A stretch of 64,000 nt of DNA from Paraburkholderia franconis. GTDB lineage: Bacteria; Pseudomonadota; Gammaproteobacteria; Burkholderiales; Burkholderiaceae. Shown piece after piece: positions 17,481-24,713 of this stretch (its first letter is position 1; each line of letters opens with the position of its first letter). The DNA lies in NCBI RefSeq assembly GCF_009362735.1, contig NZ_WHNP01000023.1, forward strand, positions 62,001-126,000. Direction: 5' to 3'. Below the pieces are notes generated by a model. The model did not search any database. It saw only the letters and a list, made by a program, of their open reading frames with translations, and had not been told where the DNA came from. Made by a program: the position numbers and the translations under genes.

Positions 17481-17651
17481 TCAACGCGACTTCTTCTGCT
17501 TGCGCTGATGGCTCCCTTCGTCGGCTTCTTCGGGATCGACGGCGATGGGATCGCTTGCGGGGAAGGTTTCTTCGAGCGCCTCGTCGAGGCGTTCTTCCAT
17601 GGTGTGGGGTTCCTCGGCTGGCTTCGGTGCTTTGGGCTTCGTGTTCGACAT
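17481..17651 (-). CDS. Small acidic conserved protein with an ALEETFPASDP motif
   Basis: A 56-residue frame runs from ATG 17651 to TGA 17481, with GGAG 8 bases upstream. The product begins MSNTKPKAPKPAEEPHTMEE, continues RLDEALEETFPASDPIAVDP, and ends in a basic SHQRKQKKSR. The LDEALEETFPASDPI block is a pattern I recognise from small proteins of unknown function in proteobacteria. No signal peptide, no Cys. It is coded opposite overlapping frames of poor composition. Lone gene, probably cytosolic and perhaps stress-related, but nothing here shows its role. Confidence 0.75.
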   Translation of the reverse strand: MSNTKPKAPKPAEEPHTMEERLDEALEETFPASDPIAVDPEEADEGSHQRKQKKSR

Positions 17652-17925
17652 GACGTGCTCCGTTATGACGTTCTACGGTATCGAGCAACCAGAATAGCTC
17701 AATCGCGCGAACGCGACCGCCTGGCCGAATGGCATAGGACGATGCGCATGCCCACTCGTCGCGCGCTTGTCATTCGACGTTCGGAAAAGCGTCGCGAAGT
17801 AGCAATAGGCAGAAAAGGCAGCCGATGCAGGCCGATGGAATTTCTCGCCTGACGATTCGTTCTTACCGCATCGGGACGGCGGCGCGCACAGCGAGCCGAT
17901 CGCGGCGGACATGCGAGGGAGACCC

Positions 17926-18165
17926 ATGCAAGCGGACGGATATCACTGTAGACAGCGCTTGACCGCGACGCACGTCGTCGAATCGGAACTGCAGCATCTG
18001 GAATGGGCGACGCGTCAGCCGATGATGCGCAGGCTCAACGCATGCTATTGGCGTCGCAGGGTGCTGGACGTGAAGGGCGGCTATGAGTTGACCGCGCAGC
18101 AGGGTATGCGGATCGAGAGGATGCTGAAGCAGCTGGCCGATCACGCCGGCTCGTCCGTCGCGTGA
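17926..18165 (+). CDS. Small basic protein of unknown function
   Basis: 79 residues from ATG 17926 (GAGGGAG at 17915-17921 supports this over the ATG at 17911). The sequence has no signal peptide; it has a helical middle with MMRRLNACYWRRRVLDV and GGYELTAQQGMRIERMLKQL, the latter resembling a short helix-turn-helix-like end, but I do not assign a fold. The GC-rich inverted repeat at 18170-18190, just after the stop, may act as terminator. Likely restricted to Burkholderia relatives. Confidence 0.6.
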   Translation: MQADGYHCRQRLTATHVVESELQHLEWATRQPMMRRLNACYWRRRVLDVKGGYELTAQQGMRIERMLKQLADHAGSSVA

Positions 18166-18314
18166 AATGCCGGCGCGCCGCGCGCGCCGGTTCGACGTGA
18201 TATCGCGTGTTTGGCGACTCGTCCGGCCGCTTGTTGGACGCTTGTGCTTGTCCGGCGCTTACCGGGCGGCGCGTTGGGTGCCTTCTGAATGGCCTGTCAG
18301 GCGGCTTGAGCCGT

Positions 18315-18758
18315 TTATTCGGCGTTTCCGCCGTTGTTGTTGCCTTGATCGTTACCTGTGCCATACAGACGCCGGCGGCGGGTGACGACCACCGGGCCGT
18401 CCGACGACGACCGGTCCGACGGCGCTTGCGGCGCACCGCCATACGGCTCGCGCTGTTCACGCGGCTCGCGATGCTCGCGCGCGCCGTGCGGACCGCGCGC
18501 GGTGTGTTCGCCATGCGACGGCCGTCCACCTGCGCGCGGCGCGGGACGCGTGCCCGTGTCGAGCTGGATCGTCGAAATGGCGCGCTTGTAGATGCCTTGC
18601 AGCCCGACGGGCGTGCGCAGCATCACCAGATACTGATCGAACGACTCGATGCAGCCCGTCAGCCGGATACCGTTGACGAGGTAAATTTCGACGCGCTTGC
18701 GTTCTTTGCGCGCCGTGTTCATGAAGTCGTTTTGCGGATGCGATTCTGCGGGAGGCAT
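18315..18758 (-). CDS. Hfq-like RNA chaperone with long C-terminal extension (Hfq2 type)
   Basis: 147 residues. Residues 8-66 are a complete Sm/Hfq fold: QNDFMNTARKERKRVEIYLV, NGIRLTGCIESFDQYLVML (Sm1) and IYKRAISTIQL (Sm2). Compared with canonical Hfq (QDPFLN; YKHAIS) the proximal-site signature is altered: His of YKHAIS is Arg, and two residues are inserted before it (TPVGLQG). Residues 70-147 form a disordered tail rich in Arg, Glu, Gly and Pro with HREPREQREP and VVVTRRRRLYG. Burkholderia species are known to carry a second, longer Hfq; this fits. The start (ATG 18758) has only a weak ribosome site. Confidence 0.85.
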   Translation of the reverse strand: MPPAESHPQNDFMNTARKERKRVEIYLVNGIRLTGCIESFDQYLVMLRTPVGLQGIYKRAISTIQLDTGTRPAPRAGGRPSHGEHTARGPHGAREHREPREQREPYGGAPQAPSDRSSSDGPVVVTRRRRLYGTGNDQGNNNGGNAE

Positions 18759-19194
18759 GGACAATTGTGTATAGAAAATCGGTTGTTCGCCGGGGATTTT
18801 ACCCGTTGTGGCCGCGGGCCGGCGTGACGGGCGCCAAACGCGAACTGACTGACGCCCACTATAACCACTTGTGAGCGCGGAAGCATCCTTTAAAAGCCAT
18901 GTGTAACGTTGAGTTACGAAATCCTGGTCCGCAGTGAGCGCCATCCAACGTTCGCGCGTCGCTGCGCAGTGAACATGCGGCACGCAGGGCCTGCTCGTCG
19001 GGGCAGCACCCGAAGGCGGACAGGTAATAAATGGCCGATGCTCCGGAATAAAGCGCATGTCGTAAGCGTTTATCAGTCAGGCATCGCACACAAGGCTGCG
19101 GCGTCCGCTGCCAGCGTCGTGCGATTCCGCATGATTTGTCCATTTAACGCATGGCTGCGTCACGCGGTGGCGTGGTCCATACAGGAGGGTCTTC
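18759..19194. other. Divergent intergenic region between hfq2-like and small lipoprotein genes
   Basis: 436 bases without a supportable gene. It must carry the promoters of the hfq2-like gene (-) and the lipoprotein/ECF sigma unit (+). An inverted repeat GTAAC-N5-GTTAC lies at 18903-18917. I could not pick a convincing ECF-type promoter by eye. Confidence 0.4.
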
Positions 19195-19347
19195 ATGAAA
19201 GTGTCCAGACTGGTATCTGCCGTATTCATGATCGTTGCGCTAGGGTTTGCTTCGTTGTCGTTGAGCGCGTGTCAGTCCACCGGCGACATGAGTTCGTCGG
19301 GCGGCGCGAGCAGCAGCGGCACAAGCGGCAGCAGCGGCGGCTATTGA
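19195..19347 (+). CDS. Small Ser/Gly-rich lipoprotein
   Basis: 50 residues from ATG 19195 with an excellent AGGAGGG (19182-19188). Signal peptide MKVSRLVSAVFMIVALGF, lipobox LSLSAC|QS (Cys 26), then a short Ser/Gly tail ending GSSGGY. There is no globular domain, so it is probably an envelope stress marker or a small structural lipoprotein. It lies 30 bases upstream of the ECF sigma factor on the same strand and is likely cotranscribed. Confidence 0.8.
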   Translation: MKVSRLVSAVFMIVALGFASLSLSACQSTGDMSSSGGASSSGTSGSSGGY

Positions 19348-19377
19348 TGCGCGCGCCCGCTTGACGGCTAGCGCCGG

Positions 19378-19914
19378 GTGAAGTTCGAAGCGGAGGTGAT
19401 TTCGTGGCTCCCTCAGTTGCGCCGCTACGCGCGCGCACTGACGGGCGACCCAGCTTGGGCGGACGATCTGGTTCAGGATACGGCCGAGCGTGCGCTCGCG
19501 CGATGGAAGGGGTTCCGACCCGACAGCAATCTGCGCGCGTGGCTCCTCACGATTCTGCGTCATCTTTACATCGACCAGCTGCGCGTGCGCCGTGAGATCG
19601 CGGTGGACGACGAGAGCGCGCCGTGGCGCAATCTCGAAGCGCCGCACGGCGAAGTCGACGGACTGGTGTTGCGCGACGTGCAGCGCGCGCTTTATCGTCT
19701 TCCCGTCGAGCAGCGCGAGGTGATGCTGCTCGTGTGTGTGGAGGAGTTGAGCTATCAGGAGGCGTCGGCCGCGCTCGGCGTGCCGATCGGCACGGTGATG
19801 TCGCGGTTGTCCCGCGCGCGCGAGCATATGCGGGCGCTGTTGACGGAAGGGCCAGTACAACACAAGTCGCCGTCGCTGAAAGTGGTCAGAAACGGGGCGA
19901 GAAGCGAGCAATGA
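19378..19914 (+). CDS. ECF-family RNA polymerase sigma factor
   Basis: 178 residues with a GTG start. Region 2 contains YARALTGDPAWADDLVQDTA and NLRAWLLTILRHLYIDQLR; region 4 contains LPVEQREVMLLVCVEELSYQ and EASAALGVPIGTVMSRLSRA, the helix-turn-helix that reads the -35 element. The N-terminal LPQLRRYARALTGDP is typical of the RpoE/PhyR-like short ECFs of proteobacteria. It overlaps the anti-sigma gene by ATGA, so the pair is translationally coupled. The signal it answers is unknown; the neighbours (small lipoprotein, exported His/Gly-rich protein) suggest an envelope or metal stress. Confidence 0.92.
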   Translation: MKFEAEVISWLPQLRRYARALTGDPAWADDLVQDTAERALARWKGFRPDSNLRAWLLTILRHLYIDQLRVRREIAVDDESAPWRNLEAPHGEVDGLVLRDVQRALYRLPVEQREVMLLVCVEELSYQEASAALGVPIGTVMSRLSRAREHMRALLTEGPVQHKSPSLKVVRNGARSEQ

Positions 19915-20705
19915 ACAACGACGAACATTCGACCGGTTCCACTGACGTGCCGGACCTGCGCACGCTGTCGGCATTCGTCGACAACGAATTGCCGGAGAGC
20001 GAACGCGCTGCCGTGCGCGAGCATCTTGCGGAGGATTCGCAGGCAGCCGCGCAAGTTGCGTCGTGGCGCGCGCAAAAGGCCGCATTGCAGGCGCTGTGCG
20101 GCGTGAACGAGCGCGAGGAGCCACCGGTGATCGTGCTGCGTGCCCGCGTGCCGTGGTGGCGGCGCGCGGGCATCGCGGCGTGCTGGGTGATCGCGGGCGC
20201 GGGGCTGGCGCTCGCGCTGGGCCCGCTCGTCCCGCGTCTGACGGCCGGCAGCAACGGCGACGTCATGTCGTTCGCGAAGCGCGCGGATATCGCCTACGCC
20301 GTCTACACGCCGGAGCGCCGGCATCCCGTCGAAGTCGCCGCAAGCGAGGAAGAGCATCTGATCGCGTGGCTGTCGAAGCGGCTCAACCGTCATCTGTCCG
20401 TGCCTTCGTTGCAGGAATACGGCTATACGCTCGTCGGCGGGCGGCTGCTGCCGGGCGAGGCGGGGCCCGCCGCGCAATTCATGTACGAAAACCAGAGCGG
20501 CGCGCGGCTCACGCTCTACGTGACGGGCATTCCCAGGGACGAAACTGTGTTTCGTCTGTTCCGTGACGGCAATCGCCGCACGTTCTACTGGATCAGCGAC
20601 CACATGGGCTACGCGCTGTCGGGCCCGATCGAGGAAGCCAAGCTGCGGTCGATTGCGATCGAAGTCTGCGGCGAACTCGGCGGGCGTCCGGAGGCGTGGC
20701 AGTAG
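19911..20705 (+). CDS. Membrane anti-sigma factor (RsiW/zinc-finger-like family)
   Basis: 264 residues. N-terminal anti-sigma domain (DLRTLSAFVDNELPESERAAV, then REHLAEDSQAAAQVASWRAQ) without the Cys-rich zinc motif of classical ZAS proteins. A single membrane helix follows at about residues 80-105 (RAGIAACWVIAGAGLALAL), then a periplasmic domain with YTLVGGRLLPGEAGPAAQFM and RTFYWISDHMGYALSG. It should hold the ECF sigma factor inactive until an envelope signal leads to its release. ATGA overlap with the sigma gene. Confidence 0.85.
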   Translation: MNNDEHSTGSTDVPDLRTLSAFVDNELPESERAAVREHLAEDSQAAAQVASWRAQKAALQALCGVNEREEPPVIVLRARVPWWRRAGIAACWVIAGAGLALALGPLVPRLTAGSNGDVMSFAKRADIAYAVYTPERRHPVEVAASEEEHLIAWLSKRLNRHLSVPSLQEYGYTLVGGRLLPGEAGPAAQFMYENQSGARLTLYVTGIPRDETVFRLFRDGNRRTFYWISDHMGYALSGPIEEAKLRSIAIEVCGELGGRPEAWQ

Positions 20706-20978
20706 CGTGCGCTCGCGCGGGGCTTTTCTTCGCTTCGCCTTTCCCTGGTCGAAACAAGCGAAACACGGGGTAACAAAACGGCCTACGCTGTAATCGGCGG
20801 TGCAGGAATAGCGCCGCACGCGTGTGCGTTTATGTCGTTATGCAGGCGCGTGTTCCGCCGGCTTCGACGGGCGCGAAAGAGTAGCTTGTCACCTGCCTGC
20901 GAGGCGAATCGATGGGGTCTTCACGGCGTCGGCGCGCAACGCGCGCCGCGACACCGCACCGTCGAAGCAGGATCAATC

Positions 20979-21533
20979 ATGCGTACTTTGTCAGGAATCG
21001 GCGCGGCGCTGTGCGTGTGCGCCGGTTGCGCGGTGCTCGCCGCGCAACCCGTCGCCGCGCAGGAGCAGTTCGGCGACAACGCTAGCGACATCAACTCGGG
21101 CGACACCGTCTGTCAGCCCGTTGTGGGCCAGGCGGAAATCGACGGCACGATGCAGCAGATCAGCGGCATCGCATGCAGGCAGCCGGACGGCACGTGGCTG
21201 ATCCAGCAGGGCAACGGCACGGACACGACCGCCGTCTATCCCGTTCCGGCCTATCCTTACTATGATCCGTGGTATTGGGGACCGCCTGTCGTGGTTGGCG
21301 GCGCGTCGTTTGTGTTCGTCGACCACTTCCACCATTTTCACCACATGCATCACGTGCATTGGGGGCGGCCGGGCGGCGGCTTCAACGGACATGGCGGCTT
21401 CAACGGGCACGGCGGCTTCAACGGACATGGTGGATTCCACGGCGGGGGCGGCATGCACGGCTGGAGCGGCGGATCGCACACGTGGGGCGGCATGGGCGGC
21501 ATGCACGGAGGAGGCGGCGCGCACGGGCGCTGA
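20979..21533 (+). CDS. Exported protein with surface-antigen-like domain and His/Gly-rich tail
   Basis: 184 residues from ATG 20979 (GCAGGA upstream). Signal peptide GAALCVCAGCAVLAAQPVAA. The N-terminal domain has GDTVCQPVVGQAEIDGTMQQ and ISGIACRQPDGTWLI; the two Cys and ACRQPDGTW resemble the C-terminal part of RT0821/Lpp0805-type surface antigens. After a YPYYDPWYWGPP segment the chain turns into a histidine cluster (DHFHHFHHMHHVHWG) and GGFNGHG repeats (18-bp units at 21378-21431), ending in Gly/His/Met-rich sequence. The tail could bind Ni, Cu or Zn. It lies 273 bases after the anti-sigma gene and may be in its regulon. Confidence 0.75.
   Translation: MRTLSGIGAALCVCAGCAVLAAQPVAAQEQFGDNASDINSGDTVCQPVVGQAEIDGTMQQISGIACRQPDGTWLIQQGNGTDTTAVYPVPAYPYYDPWYWGPPVVVGGASFVFVDHFHHFHHMHHVHWGRPGGGFNGHGGFNGHGGFNGHGGFHGGGGMHGWSGGSHTWGGMGGMHGGGGAHGR
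21378..21431. repeat. Three 18-bp in-frame units encoding GFNGHG
   Basis: GGCTTCAACGGACATGGC and two close variants in tandem; a fourth, more degenerate unit follows. They are in frame within the His/Gly-rich exported protein. Confidence 0.9.
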
Positions 21534-21665
21534 ACACGCCGTCGCGCGTGCCGCATGAGCGCCGTCCATCGAAGCCGCCACGAGCGTCCATCGAATGCCG
21601 CCACGAGCAATACGCGACTCGGAGTACAACTCGACGCAGCACATTCGACCCCACATGGAGGCGCC

Positions 21666-23246
21666 TTGACACGCACTCTGCCGCCGGACGTTTCCGCCGC
21701 GACATTCGATCGCGCGCTCGCCGCATTCGAAGCGATCGTCGGCGCGACGCAGGTCGCATCGTCGGCGGCGAGCCTCGCGCCTTATGCCGACCCTTTCGCG
21801 CCGGGCGCGCTCGCCGCGTCGTTCGTGCCGTCGGCGGCGCTGCTGCCCGCGAACGTCGACGAGATCCGCGCAATCCTGCGCGTCGCGAACGAATACCGCA
21901 TTCCGCTATGGACGGTGTCGACGGGGCGCAACTTCGCGTATGGCGGCGCGGCGCCCCGGCTCGCGGGATCGGTGGTGCTCGACCTGCAACGGATGAACCG
22001 CATTCTCGCCGTCGACGAGCAGCTGGCGTATGCGCTCGTCGAGCCCGGCGTCAGTTACTTCGATCTGCACCACTACTTGCGCGAGCACCGCTACAGGCTG
22101 TGGGTCGATCCGCCCGCGGCGGGCTGGGGCAGCATCGTCGGCAATACGCTGGAGCGTGGCTTCGGCACGACCGCCTACGGCGATCACGCGGCGAGGCAAT
22201 GCGGGATGGAGGTCGTGCTAGCGAATGGCGATGTCGTGCGCACCGGGATGGGCGGCATCGAGATCGGCACGTCGTGGCAGGCCTTCAAACACGGCTACGG
22301 ACCGTCATTCGATCCGATGTTCATGCAGTCGAACTACGGCATCGTCACGAAGATGGGCGTCTGGCTGATGCCCGCGCCGAGCGCGTATCTGCTGGGCGAA
22401 ATCCAGTTTCGGCGCGACGACGATCTGGAAGCCATTGTCGAGACGTTGAGGCCGCTGCGCCTCGACGGCACGATCGGCAATCATGCCGTCATCGAGGGCG
22501 CGTTGCGGCGCGCGGCGGGCCTCGGGCCGCGTTCGCAGTGGTATCGGGGCAAGGGCGTGATGCCGGAAAGCGCGATTGCGTCGATGACCGGCGCGCTGAA
22601 AATAGGCCGCTGGAACCTTCACTACGCGCTGTACGGCGAGCGCGACGTGATCGACGCGAAAGAGACGCTCGTGCGCCGCGCGTTCGGCCGCATTCAGGGT
22701 GCGCGGATGATGTCGAAGATCTACGACGGCAACGCGGAGCCCGAAGCGGGCGGCGATCGCAATCTGGCGGGCATTCCGGCGATGACGGCGTTCCGGATGC
22801 TCGACTGGTTGGGCGGTAGCGGCGCACATGTCGATTTTTCGCCCGTATGTCCGGCGACGGGGCGCGATGCGATGCGCCAGTACACGATGGCGAAGGCGCG
22901 CGCGAACGAATACGGCTTCGACTACTACGGCGGCTTCACGGCGGGCGAGCGGCATCTGCATCACATCGCGGCGGCGATCTTCGATCACAGCGACGCGCGG
23001 CAAAGCGAACAGGCGGCCGATCTGCTGCGCGCGTGGATGAGCGATGCACACGGTGCGGGCTATGGCGAGTACCGCTCGCATCTCGTCTACATGGATTTCG
23101 CGGCGGCGCGCTACAACTTCAACGATGGCGCGCTGCTGCGGCTGTCGGAGACGATCAAGGATGCGCTCGATCCCACGGGCATTCTGTCGCCTGGCAAGCA
23201 GGGCATCTGGCCGAAGGCGTTTCGCGACAGGCGCGGCTATACATGA
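21666..23246 (+). CDS. FAD-dependent oxidase of the vanillyl-alcohol oxidase / 4-cresol dehydrogenase type
   Basis: 526 residues if translation begins at TTG 21666, just after GGAGG (21657-21661); this matches the usual length of 4-cresol dehydrogenase flavoproteins, whereas the upstream ATG 21555 adds an atypical leader. PCMH-type FAD domain (about 50-235): PANVDEIRAILRVANEYRIP, LWTVSTGRNFAYGGAAPR and AAGWGSIVGNTLERGFGTTA. The C-terminal substrate-cap domain contains FDYYGGFTAGERHLHHIAAA and ends LDPTGILSPGKQGIWP. Family members oxidise para-alkyl phenols with FAD often covalently bound to Tyr or His. The partner cytochrome c of the cresol enzyme is not adjacent, so an oxidase or another acceptor is possible. 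Substrate not assigned. Confidence 0.85.
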   Translation: MTRTLPPDVSAATFDRALAAFEAIVGATQVASSAASLAPYADPFAPGALAASFVPSAALLPANVDEIRAILRVANEYRIPLWTVSTGRNFAYGGAAPRLAGSVVLDLQRMNRILAVDEQLAYALVEPGVSYFDLHHYLREHRYRLWVDPPAAGWGSIVGNTLERGFGTTAYGDHAARQCGMEVVLANGDVVRTGMGGIEIGTSWQAFKHGYGPSFDPMFMQSNYGIVTKMGVWLMPAPSAYLLGEIQFRRDDDLEAIVETLRPLRLDGTIGNHAVIEGALRRAAGLGPRSQWYRGKGVMPESAIASMTGALKIGRWNLHYALYGERDVIDAKETLVRRAFGRIQGARMMSKIYDGNAEPEAGGDRNLAGIPAMTAFRMLDWLGGSGAHVDFSPVCPATGRDAMRQYTMAKARANEYGFDYYGGFTAGERHLHHIAAAIFDHSDARQSEQAADLLRAWMSDAHGAGYGEYRSHLVYMDFAAARYNFNDGALLRLSETIKDALDPTGILSPGKQGIWPKAFRDRRGYT

Positions 23247-23281
23247 TGATCGCGCGTGCAGGAGAGGAAGGTAGAGTCGAC

Positions 23282-23686
23282 ATGGAACGTCGCACATTCA
23301 TCGCGGCGGGCGCATGGCTATCGGCGACGGCGGTGTGGGGCGTGCCGTGGCTTCATGCCGATGGCCTGCTTGCCGATATCGCGCTGATCGATACGAGCTT
23401 GCCGGAATCCGCGGCCTTGTCGGCGCATGCGGCACGCGTGCGTCTGCCTGCTTTCGATATCAACGACGCGCCGGACGCTGATATTGCCGCGCTGTGGTAC
23501 GAAACGCTTGCGCCGCGCGCGGCGCAGGCGGACGGGCGCCTCACGCTGATCGGCGTCACGCGCGCCGCCGATTTCTTCGTGCTCGCGCGCCTCGCGCTGC
23601 AACCGGGCGCTGCGCGCACGCAAGCACATGCCTCGATGCCTGCACAGAAGCAAAGCTCGGCCGTCGCCTTCGCGCTGACGACATGA
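23282..23686 (+). CDS. Small Tat-exported protein of unknown function
   Basis: 134 residues. MERRTFIAAGAWLSATAVWG is a twin-arginine-type signal (RRTF then a moderately hydrophobic stretch). The mature part has no Cys and no haem motif; features are SLPESAALSAHAARVRLPAF and GRLTLIGVTRAADFFVLARL. It starts 35 bases after the flavoprotein gene, so it is probably cotranscribed and exported folded or with the oxidase. Its TGA abuts the stop of the convergent DUF1571-like gene (TGATCA at 23684-23689). Confidence 0.65.
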   Translation: MERRTFIAAGAWLSATAVWGVPWLHADGLLADIALIDTSLPESAALSAHAARVRLPAFDINDAPDADIAALWYETLAPRAAQADGRLTLIGVTRAADFFVLARLALQPGAARTQAHASMPAQKQSSAVAFALTT

Positions 23687-24628
23687 TCAGAACTTGTACT
23701 CCGGGTTCTTCGGATCGAACACCATGTCTTCGAAGATCTTCGGCGTGATCGTCACGAACACGATGCGCTCGAAGATCTGTCCATCGTTGCCATACGATTC
23801 GACCATTCTGAAATACGGATGCCGCAGATCGAGCCCGAGCACTTCCTTCTTCGCGTAGAACTCGGGCTGGCCCGTCGGTGTCTCGTACGTGAACGCGATG
23901 ACGCGCACGCCTTCGAGCGTCTTCACTTCGATCTGCGCGGGATGCGTGATGCCGGCCTCGGCGAACTTTCTGCCTTCGTCGAGAAACTGCTGTGTGATGA
24001 ATTCGGTGCCGAGATCGCGCACGCGGTGGTTCGACTGCGCGCGCGCCAGCGATCCGTCGATCGACGTCCACAGCGGCATGATGTTGAACAGGCCGCCGAG
24101 ATGGCCGTACATCGCATCGCTGCGCCTGGACTCGTCGTAGATGATTTCCTGGCCCGAGTGCGGACCGCCCGGCAGCCACTTGCCATAGATGCGCAGCGGA
24201 TCGCGCGTGAGTCGCACGAGCATGTGATCGGGCTTGCGCGGCCACACGCCGCGAATACGCTCCTGGCGCAGCATCGTGAACTCGTACGACGGATAGCCGT
24301 TCGGGCCTTCCTCGATATAGCGCGGCACGGTCAACGGGTCGAACGATTCGAACAGCGCGACGAGTTGCGCATCGTCCATCTGTTCGAGCGTGCCGCTCTG
24401 CGCGGCGCGGCGCAGCCATTTGACCTGCTGTTCGAGCGTGAGCTTCGCGACTTGCGCGGCGGCATCGTTTGCGATCGACGCGGTGCTCGGGGCGTTCGGC
24501 GCCAGTGCCGCCGCATTGTTCTGCGCGAAGGCCGCGCCCGCGATGCCCGCCATCAGCGCGCAGACGACATGGGCGGCGCGAAGCCGGGTCCAGCGCGAGC
24601 GTTTCTTCACAGACATCGGTTGATGCAT
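23687..24628 (-). CDS. DUF1571-like exported protein
   Basis: 313 residues from ATG 24628 (GGAG 6 bases upstream). Signal peptide AAHVVCALMAGIAGAAFAQ. The mature protein has FTMLRQERIRGVWPRKPDHM, YGKWLPGGPHSGQEIIYDES, AMYGHLGGLFNIMPLWTSID and IEVKTLEGVRVIAFTYETPT, a pattern resembling DUF1571/outer-membrane lipoprotein-sorting-like beta proteins that may carry lipid. Downstream of the fadD gene on the same strand (85-base gap), so it could be the last gene of the fad cluster. Function not established. Confidence 0.6.
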   Translation of the reverse strand: MHQPMSVKKRSRWTRLRAAHVVCALMAGIAGAAFAQNNAAALAPNAPSTASIANDAAAQVAKLTLEQQVKWLRRAAQSGTLEQMDDAQLVALFESFDPLTVPRYIEEGPNGYPSYEFTMLRQERIRGVWPRKPDHMLVRLTRDPLRIYGKWLPGGPHSGQEIIYDESRRSDAMYGHLGGLFNIMPLWTSIDGSLARAQSNHRVRDLGTEFITQQFLDEGRKFAEAGITHPAQIEVKTLEGVRVIAFTYETPTGQPEFYAKKEVLGLDLRHPYFRMVESYGNDGQIFERIVFVTITPKIFEDMVFDPKNPEYKF

Positions 24629-24713
24629 GCATCGCTCCAAAAAGCGCGCACGGCTTCGTCGCCCCGGCTGCGCGCTCAGACGCGCAAGGGCATGCAAAGG
24701 CACGCATAGGCCG

